In this document: positions 14,136 through 21,241 of the stretch, in pieces
How positions within the stretch are numbered: position 1 is the stretch's first letter
How the letters are laid out: every line of letters starts with the position of its first letter
IMG/VR virus record: IMGVR_UViG_3300049216_000572
Coordinates: 1-27,271 of that record
Strand: one strand, 5' to 3'
DNA length: 27,271 bases
Origin: a virus
Position numbers and translations under genes: made by a program
Notes under the pieces: generated by a model
The model's input: only the letters and a program-made list of their open reading frames with translations
Databases searched by the model: none
What the model was told of the DNA's origin: nothing

Positions 14136-14162
14136 ACGGGACCGGCCAATGGCCGGTCCCGT
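14136..14162. promoter_or_regulatory. Strong hairpin between capsid and connector genes
   Basis: ACGGGACCGGCC (14136-14147) pairs perfectly with GGCCGGTCCCGT (14151-14162) around a 3-base loop. There is no T-run, so it is not a standard terminator. Its place just after the capsid gene fits an element that stabilises capsid mRNA or dampens downstream expression. A short direct duplication of ATCGCCAACGT at the capsid stop codon precedes it. Confidence 0.7.
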
Positions 14163-14179
14163 AAGGGGAGGAGGCGCAT

Positions 14180-14740
14180 ATGACCTCAGGCGATCTCGTA
14201 ACGCTGGCCGATGTGAAGGCCTATCTGGGCGGGGATTTGCAGTCGAACGACGATGGGGTGCTGGCGCGGCTGATTACGGCCGCCAGCGCCTATTTCGTCA
14301 CCGCCTGCGCCCGGCCGATTTGGGCGCAGAGTTACAGCGAGCTTTACGACGGCAAGGGCGGCGACCGCCTGTATCTACGCCAGACGCCGGTCATCGGTGT
14401 GACGTCGCTCAGCATCGACGGCATTTCCATTCAGCAATCGTCGGTCTTTCACCAGGCCGGGTGGCGGCTGAACGGCAATGTCATTTCCCTGTTCGGCCAA
14501 TGGTTTCGCCGCGGAACGGCCAATGTCGCGGTGACCTATACCGCCGGTTACGCCACGCCCCCCGCCGATGTTGCCGAGGCGGTGATGGAGTTGGTCGGTC
14601 TGCGCTATCGCGGCAAGGACAGGCTGGGCAAGCTGTCGGAAAGCATGGGCGGCATCGCCACCACATCCTATCTGCAAAAAGATGTCAGCCCGTTCGTAAC
14701 CAGTGTCATCGCACGCTATGCGCGGGCGAATTTGGCATGA
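14180..14740 (+). CDS. Head-tail connector protein (HK97 gp6-like)
   Basis: A 186-residue protein with an excellent ribosome-binding site (GGGGAGGAGG, five bases before the ATG). The opening LVTLADVKAYLGGDLQSNDD, followed by LARLITAASAYFVTAC, is the typical N-terminus of phage gp6-like adaptor proteins that form a ring beneath the portal. The central beta part (LYDGKGGDRLYLRQTPVIGV; NVAVTYTAGYATPPADVAEA) is also characteristic. The C-terminal segment LGKLSESMGGIATTSYLQKD is conserved in this group. The stop overlaps the next start as ATGA. Confidence 0.88.
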   Translation: MTSGDLVTLADVKAYLGGDLQSNDDGVLARLITAASAYFVTACARPIWAQSYSELYDGKGGDRLYLRQTPVIGVTSLSIDGISIQQSSVFHQAGWRLNGNVISLFGQWFRRGTANVAVTYTAGYATPPADVAEAVMELVGLRYRGKDRLGKLSESMGGIATTSYLQKDVSPFVTSVIARYARANLA

Positions 14741-15216
14741 TCGACGCCGCGATAGAAAATGCCGACGCCGTCGTCGATGGCCTTGCCGATCTGGCGGCCA
14801 AGGCGGATGCAGCCTTAGCCGCCGCTGCGCAAGACCTCGCCGGCCGGCTTCTTGCGCTTGCTGCTGAAAATCTATCGGGCAGCGTTTTGAAGGCGCGCAC
14901 CGGCACGTTGCGGGATTCGCTCAGCGCCTCGGTCGATGTGTCCGGCGCCGATATTCGCGCGATTGTGGGGTCCAGCGCGCCCTACGCTGCCTTTCAGGAA
15001 TACGGCTTCACCGGCGTCGAAAGCGTTCGGGCGCATCTGCGGCGTCAGACGGTCGCTTTCGGGCGCGCCATCGCCCCGGTTCAGGTCGCGGTCCGCCCCT
15101 ATGACCGCCGTGTCGATTATCCGGCCCATTCCTTTCTGCGCAGCGCCCTGGCCGATATGTCTCAGGATATCGAAAGCGGCCTGTCGGATGCGCTGGCGGA
15201 GGCTTTTTCATCATGA
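14737..15216 (+). CDS. HK97 gp10-like head-tail/tail completion protein
   Basis: A 159-residue protein from ATG 14737, which overlaps the preceding stop. A long Ala-rich helix (about residues 5-45, ADAVVDGLADLAAKADAALA) is followed by VLKARTGTLRDSLSASVDVS and IVGSSAPYAAFQEYGF. The latter is the hallmark '..YA...E.G' segment of the gp10 family that joins head to tail. It ends with PAHSFLRSALADMSQDIESG, also typical. The frame is open further upstream to 14026, but that region overlies the capsid and connector genes and is not used. Confidence 0.85.
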   Translation: MIDAAIENADAVVDGLADLAAKADAALAAAAQDLAGRLLALAAENLSGSVLKARTGTLRDSLSASVDVSGADIRAIVGSSAPYAAFQEYGFTGVESVRAHLRRQTVAFGRAIAPVQVAVRPYDRRVDYPAHSFLRSALADMSQDIESGLSDALAEAFSS

Positions 15217-15647
15217 CGCGCGAAACCATCCAGGCCGCCCTGTTCGATTTGCTGACCGCCAATGACACAGGCGTGCCGGACCTGAAAATCGCCAGCCGCC
15301 GGTTGAAGGCGCCGCAGGATGTGGGCGCGGGCAACTGCCCGGCCCTGTTCCAGATTTATAAGGGCGAGACGGTGGAGTGGACCGCGATGCAGCCCTTGAA
15401 GCGGGTCATGCATCTGGAACTCGTCCTCTATGTCCATTCCGGCGACAAAAGTTTTCCGACCTCGTCGCTGCTGAACCCGATGATCGATGCGATCGAACAG
15501 GCATTCGGGGCCAGCGATCCGGGGCGTGTCCAGACGCTGGGCGGCCTGGTCAAGCGCGTCACCATCAACGGCAAGATCGAAACCGACGAAGGGCTTTTGG
15601 GCGAATATGCCTATGCCATCGTGCCCGTTGAAATTCTCACTCCATAG
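15213..15647 (+). CDS. Tail terminator/completion protein
   Basis: A 144-residue protein whose ATG overlaps the preceding stop (ATGA). The layout TRETIQAALFDLLTANDTGV, then CPALFQIYKGETVEW, then MHLELVLYVHSGDK, and a C-terminal GLLGEYAYAIVPVEILTP beta strand matches the small alpha/beta proteins that cap the tail tube at the head end (gpU-like role). It lies between the gp10-like protein and the tail tube gene, the standard slot for the terminator. The assignment is from position and predicted fold rather than from a catalytic motif. Confidence 0.75.
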   Translation: MTRETIQAALFDLLTANDTGVPDLKIASRRLKAPQDVGAGNCPALFQIYKGETVEWTAMQPLKRVMHLELVLYVHSGDKSFPTSSLLNPMIDAIEQAFGASDPGRVQTLGGLVKRVTINGKIETDEGLLGEYAYAIVPVEILTP

Positions 15648-15656
15648 GAGCTTACA

Positions 15657-16391
15657 ATGACTCAATATGCCTTTGGCGTCGGCGCGCTGGTTGCGCTGCG
15701 CACCGATATCGCCACACCGACGCCCGCGCAGTTCGGCACATTGCAGGAGGTGCAGCTCGATATCAGCTTTACCGTCAAGGAATTGACCGGCCAGTTTCAG
15801 GCCCCTGCGGCGCTGGCGCGCGGCGCATTGAAGATCACCGGCAAGGCTAAGGCGGCGCGCATCACCGCCGCCAATTTCAACAATGTGTTTTTCGGCCAAA
15901 CGCTGTCGACCGGAAACACGCTGACCCAGTTGAACGAGGTCGGGATCGTGCCCGCCGCTTCAGCCTATACGGTGCAGGTTGCCAATCACGCGACCTTTAC
16001 CGCCGATCTGGGCGTGGCGTATGAGGCGACCGGCGCGATGCTGACGCCGGTTCCCGCATCCCCCGCCACCGGCCAATATACCGTCAGCGGCGGCGTTTAT
16101 ACCTTCAGCGCGGGCGACGCGAATGCGGCCCTGATGTTCACCTATACTTACGTGACCACGACCGGGACCAGCCTGTCGCTGACCAATATGCTGATGGGGT
16201 CGGCGCCCACCTTCAAGCTGATATTGAACGAGCAATATCAGGGCAAATTGCTGAATTTGCAGTTGAACTCGGTTCTGTCGCCCAAGGTGTCGCTCGCCTT
16301 CAAAAACGAGGACTTCATGATCCCCGAATTCGACTTCCAGGCCGCAGCCGACGCTGCCGGCAATATCGGCAATATCTGGCTCAGCGAGTAA
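15657..16391 (+). CDS. Major tail tube protein
   Basis: A 244-residue beta-rich protein with TAGGAG upstream (sharing the TAG stop of the previous gene). The order FGVGALVALRTDIATPTPAQ, LQEVQLDISFTVKELTGQFQ, APAALARGALKITGKAKAAR is that of siphovirus tail tube proteins, which stack as hexameric rings around the tape measure. The middle contains a hairpin-rich stretch (YTVSGGVYTFSAGDANAALM) probably on the outer tube surface, and the C-terminus EFDFQAAADAAGNIGNIWLS is typical. It is followed by the family A hairpin copy 2, which may separate its expression from the chaperone gene. Confidence 0.88.
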   Translation: MTQYAFGVGALVALRTDIATPTPAQFGTLQEVQLDISFTVKELTGQFQAPAALARGALKITGKAKAARITAANFNNVFFGQTLSTGNTLTQLNEVGIVPAASAYTVQVANHATFTADLGVAYEATGAMLTPVPASPATGQYTVSGGVYTFSAGDANAALMFTYTYVTTTGTSLSLTNMLMGSAPTFKLILNEQYQGKLLNLQLNSVLSPKVSLAFKNEDFMIPEFDFQAAADAAGNIGNIWLSE

Positions 16392-16405
16392 GCGAAACCA
16401 GAATT

Positions 16406-16492
16406 TTATCCGCAGATGGCGCAGATAAGCACAGATTAAGGAAAGAATATTCTTAATCTTCATCGGCGTTAATCTGCGCCATCTGCGGATAA
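16406..16492. repeat. Intergenic hairpin, family A copy 2
   Basis: Arms at 16406-16426 and 16472-16492 are perfectly complementary over 21 bp (core ATCCGCAGATGGCGCAGAT). Relative to copy 1 the central GAC is GGC in one arm and GTC is GCC in the other, so pairing is kept by a double change. The 45-base loop carries an A/T-rich sequence with its own short palindrome (GAATATTC). Confidence 0.9.
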
Positions 16493-16521
16493 ACCTGCCT
16501 TCTTCTATCCAAAGGATATTC

Positions 16522-16851
16522 ATGACCGACATAATCACGCTTGGTGGCAAAACCTATCCGGTTGCGCCGCTGAAATTTCGGGATTTGAAGCGCATTTTGC
16601 CGCTGTTCCTGACGCTGGGCATCGACAGCGAGGCCAAGATCGAGGCGCAGGGCGATATTATTGCCGCCGCGATCGCGACGGCGGATGCGGGCTTTACCCG
16701 CGTCGCCTTCGACGATCTGTCGCCCACTATCGCCGAACTTCAGGCGGCGGTGACGACCGTGGCGGTCCTGTCCGGGCTCGAACGGCGGGACCCCGCATCG
16801 GGGGAAGGTTCGGCGGCGGGGAATTCGACTGGGGCGACATCTACGGCCTGA
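16522..16851 (+). CDS. Tail assembly chaperone, GpG-like
   Basis: A 109-residue protein with AAAGGA upstream. TDIITLGGKTYPVAPLKFRD, then LKRILPLFLTLGID, and the helical IIAAAIATADAGFTRVAFDD fit the first of the two tail assembly chaperones that coat the tape measure before tube polymerisation. The last residues (SGEGSAAGNSTGATSTA) are low complexity and look like the short tail reached when no frameshift occurs. A second conserved reading frame in the -1 phase runs through and past its stop, as in lambda G/GT. Confidence 0.85.
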   Translation: MTDIITLGGKTYPVAPLKFRDLKRILPLFLTLGIDSEAKIEAQGDIIAAAIATADAGFTRVAFDDLSPTIAELQAAVTTVAVLSGLERRDPASGEGSAAGNSTGATSTA

Positions 16852-17060
16852 TCGCTACGGCCTGTGGCCACACCTGGCCGCAGATCGACGAGATGACCCT
16901 ACCTCAATATCTGGCCCTTGCCGCCTATTGGCGAAAATACCCGCCGACCCATCTCCTCATCGGTAATCTGTTGGGGTACAAATCGCATGAAACAAGAACC
17001 GAAAGCCTAGCCGGGCTGTTGGCAACGGCGGGAAAGGAAGGGATTTTTGGCACGCGTTAA
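16800..17060 (+). CDS. Tail assembly chaperone C-terminal (GpT-like) part, likely reached by -1 frameshift
   Basis: In the -1 frame relative to the chaperone gene, an open stretch encodes GEFDWGDIYGLIATACGHTW, then PQIDEMTLPQYLALAAYWRK and ends with a stop at 17058-17060. This has the composition and Trp/Tyr-rich helices expected of the T domain. The first ATG in this frame (16893) would delete the conserved-looking N-terminal half, so a separate start is less likely than ribosomal frameshifting. Candidate slip sites are the GGGG runs at 16800-16804 and 16818-16821; neither is a perfect X XXY YYZ heptamer. The start given is the earliest likely slip position, not a start codon. Confidence 0.65.
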   Translation, partial: GGRFGGGEFDWGDIYGLIATACGHTWPQIDEMTLPQYLALAAYWRKYPPTHLLIGNLLGYKSHETRTESLAGLLATAGKEGIFGTR

Positions 17061-17652
17061 ATCGGCCTGGGGCATCGCCCTGCTATCGATGGTGCTGTCA
17101 TCGGCGTGTGCGCCTTCATCGCATGGCGCTTATTCGCAGGAAAGACAGGAGACGTTGCAACTCGCCAATAGTTATATCGGGCACGACTATTGGACGGTCA
17201 GTACGCATGTATTCGCCATTAGGGAGAAGCTGAGTTTCGATGCTCTGGTTACAACGGCGAGCGGCAAATTGCGGTTCGATTCGCTAACCGATTGTGTTTC
17301 CCGGATGTGCACATTTCATGTGACCTTCGTGAATGGAAAGTCAGGATACATAACCGCCGACCTGACGAGCCTTCAGTACGACCTGATCGACCATGAGCCA
17401 CCACCCGTCATCGTGCACGCTTTATATCCCACCTTCCTCAATCGCCTGAAACCCCAGGAGGCCGAACGCAGACGGCATTTGCCGGGCGTATTGCTGGGGA
17501 TGGTTAAGATGGAAGTGCTTGCCAGCGCCTGGGGCGAGCCGGACCGGAAAGAAGAAACCCACACATCGAGCTACCATAAAGAAAAGTGGCTCTATCCTGA
17601 TGGCAACGCCCTTCTTTTCGTGGATGGGCGCTTGGCGAAGATCAAGAATTGA
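17047..17652 (+). CDS. Prophage-encoded lipoprotein of unknown function
   Basis: A 201-residue protein with a TTG start at 17047 preceded by AAGGAAGGG. The N-terminus (KSAWGIALLSMVLSSAC) is a lipoprotein signal peptide with lipobox SSAC, so the mature protein begins at Cys21 and is membrane anchored. The mature part is beta-rich, has a possible disulphide (CVSRMC) and ends with WGEPDRKEETHTSSYHKEKW and LYPDGNALLFVDGRLAKIKN, similar in layout to BamE/SmpA-like folds ('WG.P......W.Y....L.F..G.L'). A surface lipoprotein in a late operon is not a tail component; superinfection exclusion or host envelope modification are possible roles. It overlaps the chaperone frame by 14 bases and DUF2256 by TTGA. 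Confidence 0.8.
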   Translation: MARVKSAWGIALLSMVLSSACAPSSHGAYSQERQETLQLANSYIGHDYWTVSTHVFAIREKLSFDALVTTASGKLRFDSLTDCVSRMCTFHVTFVNGKSGYITADLTSLQYDLIDHEPPPVIVHALYPTFLNRLKPQEAERRRHLPGVLLGMVKMEVLASAWGEPDRKEETHTSSYHKEKWLYPDGNALLFVDGRLAKIKN

Positions 17653-17807
17653 TCGACCCGCCGATCCGTTACAAAAAACCCAACCTCCCCCAAAAAATCT
17701 GCCTCGCCTGCGGGCGTCCTTTCGCATGGCGGAAGAAATGGCGGAACGACTGGGATGCAGTCAAAACCTGCTCCGAACGGTGCAAGGGCGCATTAAGGCG
17801 GAAGTAA
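17649..17807 (+). CDS. DUF2256 zinc-ribbon-like small protein
   Basis: A 52-residue protein from TTG 17649, overlapping the lipoprotein stop as TTGA. The sequence KKPNLPQKICLACGRPFAWR, then KKWRNDWDAVKTCSERCKGA is the DUF2256 pattern, with two Cys pairs (CLAC and CSERC) that probably bind zinc. There is no ATG in the frame. DUF2256 proteins are small basic proteins found in many bacterial chromosomes and their function is unknown to me. It sits directly before a terminator and forms a two-gene unit with the lipoprotein, neither being a normal tail gene. Confidence 0.85.
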   Translation: MIDPPIRYKKPNLPQKICLACGRPFAWRKKWRNDWDAVKTCSERCKGALRRK

Positions 17808-17856
17808 CGGCGAGCCCCTTTCTTGAGGGCATCTTCGCAAAATAACCCTAAATCTC

Positions 17857-17881
17857 AGGCGCCTTCGTGGCGCCTTTTTTT
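17857..17881 (+). terminator. Rho-independent terminator within the tail region
   Basis: AGGCGCC (17857-17863), loop TTCGT, GGCGCCT (17869-17875) and seven T residues (17875-17881). It follows DUF2256 by 49 bases and stands only 12 bases before the tape measure start. Tail gene transcription must pass it, either by antitermination or partial readthrough. Confidence 0.85.
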
Positions 17882-17893
17882 ATTGGAGCCGCC

Positions 17894-18439
17894 ATGGCCG
17901 ATAACCAGATCGAAATCGGATTCAGCGTCGCCAATGACGATCTGAAATCCGGGCTGTCGCAGGCGGCGCAATCGGTCGGCGATGCGTGCGGGGATATTCA
18001 GGAGGCGTTGGATAAGGTTCGGACCAGCGCGCTTGAAGCTTCTCAGCCTTTAAAAACACTAGCCCAACAGCCCGATAGCCGAAAATCCATCGAAGACGAT
18101 TTCGCCGCGCAGGTATCGCAGATCGATATCCTGAAAGACCTGAACCAGATTTCCGCCGACGATGCCATCGCCGATCAGATGCGGGTTGAAATGCCCGTTA
18201 CGCCAGCCTGCGCGCCCAGCTTGATGCCGCTCGCGAAGCCATGGGGGAGGAAGCAGACGCCAGGCAGAATTTTCAGGCCCAAGCCGATAATCTGGAGGCC
18301 AAGCATAACGCAAAGCTGCGTGCGCTGGACCAGCAGGCGGTCAAGGAAACCGAGGCATCCTGGAAATCGATTATCGATCCGATCGGCAATGCATTCTCAT
18401 CCTCAATCAACGGCATCATCCAGGGCAACGAGACCTTAA
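17894..18439 (+). pseudogene. Tape measure protein, N-terminal part (frame broken near 18190)
   Basis: The gene starts at ATG 17894 with GGAG five bases upstream and reads MADNQIEIGFSVANDDLKSG, a typical tape-measure opening. It stays convincing up to QMRVE (18188-18190). Beyond that this frame gives Pro/Arg-rich residues to 18439 that do not resemble a protein, while the -1 frame becomes coding. Adding one A to the run at 18189-18191 gives ...RVENARYASLRAQLDAAREA and joins the two parts into one 378-residue protein. A tape measure sets tail length; 378 residues predicts a short tail of roughly 55 nm by the usual 1.5 Angstrom per residue. Confidence 0.8.
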
Positions 18440-19029
18440 GCCAGGCGATGGCAAAGCTCGGTCAATCGGTCGTGAGCGATTTCGTTAATATGGCGGTCAA
18501 ACGGGCGACGGCCTGGATCGAGTCCGAATTGACGATGACCTCCGCCAGCGAGGCTGGCAACGCGGCGCGTCTGGCATCATCGAATGCGGCAGCCCTTGAA
18601 GGCAAGGCCGCCGACGCCGCCGCAGGGTCTGCCTCGGTGTTCGGCGACGCGAACAAGGCGGCGGCTGGTGCTTATGCCGCCACCGCCGATATTCCGGTCG
18701 TCGGTCCTGTTCTGGCCCCGGTTGCGGCGGCGGGCGCGTTTGCCGCCGTCATGGCGTTCGATGTCTTCTCTGCCGCCGGGGGGTGGGATGTGCCGGGCGG
18801 TCTTAACCCCATGACGCAGTTGCATGAGCGCGAGATGGTCCTGCCCGCCAGTATCGCCGAGCCGTTGCGCGCCAATCTGGCGGGCGGCGGCGGCAAATCC
18901 GGCGGGGATATCCATATCCACGCGGTCGACGCGGCCAGTTTTCAGCGCCTTCTGTCCAATAATAAAAGCGGCGTCGCCAAGGCGTTGCGGGCGGCGGCGC
19001 GCGGTTTCGATCCGGCGTTAAGCGCATGA
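18241..19029 (+). pseudogene. Tape measure protein, C-terminal part (frame restored after the break)
   Basis: Coding character in this frame begins at about 18190 (ARYASLRAQLDAAREAMGEE), before the first ATG at 18241, so the separate open frame is the remainder of the tape measure rather than an independent gene. It contains a coiled-coil (ADNLEAKHNAKLRALDQQAV), the conserved KSIIDPIGNAFSSSINGIIQ, then GNETLSQAMAKLGQSVVSDF, and a hydrophobic Ala/Gly-rich stretch (VVGPVLAPVAAAGAFAAVMA) that may insert in the host membrane during injection. HEREMVLPASIAEPLRANLA near the end is typical of this family. The stop overlaps the next gene as ATGA. Confidence 0.8.
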
Positions 19030-19619
19030 GCAGCGCGATTTTCCCAACACTCGCAGGGCTGGAATATCCGGTCGTGCGCACGCCGATTTTCCGCACCCTG
19101 ATTCAGCAATCGACATCGGGCAAGGAAACGCGTGCGGCGCTGTGGACCTATCCAAGATGGAAATGGACGCTCAGCTTCAATTTCCTGCGCGACGATTCCA
19201 ATAATGAATTTCGTACATTGCTGGGGTTTTTCCTGGCGCGGCAGGGCGCATTCGATTCCTTCTTGTTCGACGATGCCGACGACCGACAGGTGACAGGCCA
19301 GCCGATCGGACAGGGCACGGGATCGCAAAGCCTGTTTCAACTGGTGCGCAGCCTGGGCGGTTTTACCGAGCCTGTTTTCGCGCCGCATGTTGTCTCCACC
19401 GTTTATGTGAACGGTATCGCGCTGCCGCCCGGCGGTTGGACGGTGAATGCTAGCACAGGCGTTCTGACCCTGTTCAGCCCGCCTGCCAGCGGGGCGGAGG
19501 TGACCGCCGACTTCACCTATTACTGGCCGGTGCGGTTCCTGGCCGACGACAACGATTTCTCGAAATTCATGAATCGGCTTTGGGAACAAAAGAAACTCGA
19601 ATTCGAGAGTCTGAAATGA
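19026..19619 (+). CDS. Distal tail protein, DUF2460 family (GTA gp12-like)
   Basis: A 197-residue protein with an ATGA overlap to the tape measure. FPTLAGLEYPVVRTPIFRTL, followed by TRAALWTYPRWKWTLSFNFL and LLGFFLARQGAFDSFLFDDA, is diagnostic of DUF2460, the distal tail ring of gene transfer agents and related siphoviruses. A small C-terminal beta domain (VYVNGIALPPGGWTVNASTG) follows. It connects the tail tube to the hub. Its own stop overlaps the hub gene start. Confidence 0.92.
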   Translation: MSSAIFPTLAGLEYPVVRTPIFRTLIQQSTSGKETRAALWTYPRWKWTLSFNFLRDDSNNEFRTLLGFFLARQGAFDSFLFDDADDRQVTGQPIGQGTGSQSLFQLVRSLGGFTEPVFAPHVVSTVYVNGIALPPGGWTVNASTGVLTLFSPPASGAEVTADFTYYWPVRFLADDNDFSKFMNRLWEQKKLEFESLK

Positions 19620-20470
19620 AACCTTCGACATCGGCCTTACGGGCGATATTGGCCCAGCCGCAATTTTATATGGCGGATTGCTATAGCTTTACCCTCGTCG
19701 ATGGAACGGTGCTGCGTTATACCACCGCCGATCTCGATCTGACGGGCGGCGGGAATGTTTTCTCAGCCTCCGGCCCGCGCTTTTCCCGGTCGAGCGTCAA
19801 GCTTCAGGCCGGTGTTCAGGTGGATGAGCTGGATATCGCCGTCTCCGCCGGATCGGGTGATCTGATCGAGGGGACGCCGTGGTTGCAGGCGCTGCGCCAG
19901 GGGCTTTTCGACGGGGCCGAGGTTCAACTCGACCGCGCCTTCATGAGCAGCTTCGGCGACACATCCGCCGGTCTGGTCACGATCTTCGCCGGGCGCATCG
20001 CCGAAATCGACCTCGGCCGGACCGAGGCGACGATCAAGGCCAATACCCATCTTGAGCTTTTGACCCAGCAAATGCCGCGCCGCCTGTTCCAATCGGCCTG
20101 CGCCCATACCTTGTTCGACAGCCGGTGCGGCTTGACGAAAAGCGCCTTCGGTGAGGCGGCGGCGGTGACCGGCGCTACCGCGCCCGGCACGATTATGACG
20201 GGCCTTGCCCAAGCCGCAGGATGGGCGACATTGGGCACCGTGACATTTACGTCCGGCATTCTGAACGGCAAATCTTTCACCATCCGCGAGCATGACGCAG
20301 GCGGCGCGCTGATCACCATCCTGCCACTGCCGCAAATGCCCACCCCCGGCGACACGCTGACCGTCTACCCCGGCTGCGACCGCCAGCAGGCCACCTGTTC
20401 AAGCAAGTTCGCCAACCTGCCCAATTTCGGCGGTTTTCCCTATGTACCCGTGCCGGAGACGGCGGTGTGA
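19616..20470 (+). CDS. Tail hub protein, DUF2163/BR0599 family (GTA gp13-like)
   Basis: A 284-residue protein from ATG 19616 (ATGA overlap). The opening LAQPQFYMADCYSFTLVDGT, the segment DLIEGTPWLQALRQGLFDGA and the end FANLPNFGGFPYVPVPE match DUF2163 followed by a BR0599-type C-terminal domain. Four cysteines lie at residues 162 (SACAHT), 171 (SRCGL), 254 (YPGC) and 261 (ATC). Lambda gpL and related hub proteins bind an iron-sulphur cluster with a comparable C-terminal Cys set, so the same is likely here. The protein forms the trimeric hub at the tail tip. Family A hairpin copy 3 follows the stop. Confidence 0.92.
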   Translation: MKPSTSALRAILAQPQFYMADCYSFTLVDGTVLRYTTADLDLTGGGNVFSASGPRFSRSSVKLQAGVQVDELDIAVSAGSGDLIEGTPWLQALRQGLFDGAEVQLDRAFMSSFGDTSAGLVTIFAGRIAEIDLGRTEATIKANTHLELLTQQMPRRLFQSACAHTLFDSRCGLTKSAFGEAAAVTGATAPGTIMTGLAQAAGWATLGTVTFTSGILNGKSFTIREHDAGGALITILPLPQMPTPGDTLTVYPGCDRQQATCSSKFANLPNFGGFPYVPVPETAV

Positions 20471-20512
20471 GGTCAGGATTTAGGCCGCCAATTCGTCAAT
20501 AAAATCCTCTTT

Positions 20513-20570
20513 ATCTGTGTCATCTGCGGCTATCTGCGGATCAAGAATTTTATCCGCAGATAGCACAGAT
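20513..20570. repeat. Intergenic hairpin, family A copy 3
   Basis: The right arm ATCCGCAGATAGCACAGAT (20552-20570) pairs with the left arm 20513-20541, which carries a 10-base internal insertion (TCATCTGCGG) that duplicates part of the motif. Both arms differ from copies 1 and 2 at matching positions (CTA with TAG; TGTG with CACA), so the stem is again kept by paired changes. Confidence 0.85.
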
Positions 20571-20614
20571 GAAGGATTGATTATCTTTGTGATTTTCTCT
20601 GAAAGGCGATCCGA

Positions 20615-21241
20615 ATGAACATCGCCGATCAGCGCGCCGCCGTCGTGGCCGAGGCTAAATCCTGGCTGCGCACGCCCTATCATCATGCGGCGATGTGCAA
20701 GGGCGCTGGGGTGGATTGTGCGATGTTGCCGGCGGCGGTTTACCGGGCGGCGGGGCTGATCCCGGATTTCAGGATCGATCATTATCCGCCCGATTGGCAT
20801 CTGCACCGTGATGCAGAACGGTATCTGGGCATCGTTACGCGATACGCAATTGAGGTTCCCGCGCCGACAGGGCCGGGGGATTTCGTGCTTTATCGTTGGG
20901 GCCGTGCCTTTGCCCATGGGGCGATCATTCTCGATTGGCCGGTGATTATCCACGCCATGACCGGCATCGGCGTCACGCTGGATAATGGCGAGGGCGGCCG
21001 GTTGACCGGCAGGGCCAAGCGTTTCTTTACATTATGGGGTGGACCGGATGGGCGTTCTGACCGGCAGCACGAAAACGCAGGCGACGCAGCAGACGGTGGC
21101 GTCGGGCGTGTCGATCCAAAGCTCGGTCTATGGCGGCCCGATTCCGATCGTCTACGGTCAAACGCGGCTAACGGGCAATCTGATCTGGTATGGCGATTTT
21201 CAGGCCATCCCCCCGACATCCAACCAATCCAGCGGCGGTAA
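20615..21241 (+). CDS. NlpC/P60 peptidase of the tail tip (GTA gp14-like)
   Basis: A 208-residue product; the first 143 or so residues are an NlpC/P60 cysteine peptidase, with catalytic Cys35 in GAGVDCAMLPAAVYRAAG and the His in GRAFAHGAIILDWPVIIHA. DWHLHRDAERYL is a family hallmark. In tails this enzyme cuts peptidoglycan peptide stems to let DNA through. Relatives stop soon after the segment corresponding to RFFTLWGG (about 21040). Here the frame runs a further 65 residues of Asp/Arg-rich sequence across the start of the next gene, an overlap of about 190 bases. That tail looks like out-of-frame translation and suggests a lost stop codon. Confidence 0.88.
   Translation: MNIADQRAAVVAEAKSWLRTPYHHAAMCKGAGVDCAMLPAAVYRAAGLIPDFRIDHYPPDWHLHRDAERYLGIVTRYAIEVPAPTGPGDFVLYRWGRAFAHGAIILDWPVIIHAMTGIGVTLDNGEGGRLTGRAKRFFTLWGGPDGRSDRQHENAGDAADGGVGRVDPKLGLWRPDSDRLRSNAANGQSDLVWRFSGHPPDIQPIQRR

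Noticed and set aside
14026-14736. Long open frame upstream of the gp10-like gene
   Set aside because: It overlies the capsid end and the whole connector gene; its Arg-rich translation has no protein-like features. The real start is ATG 14737.
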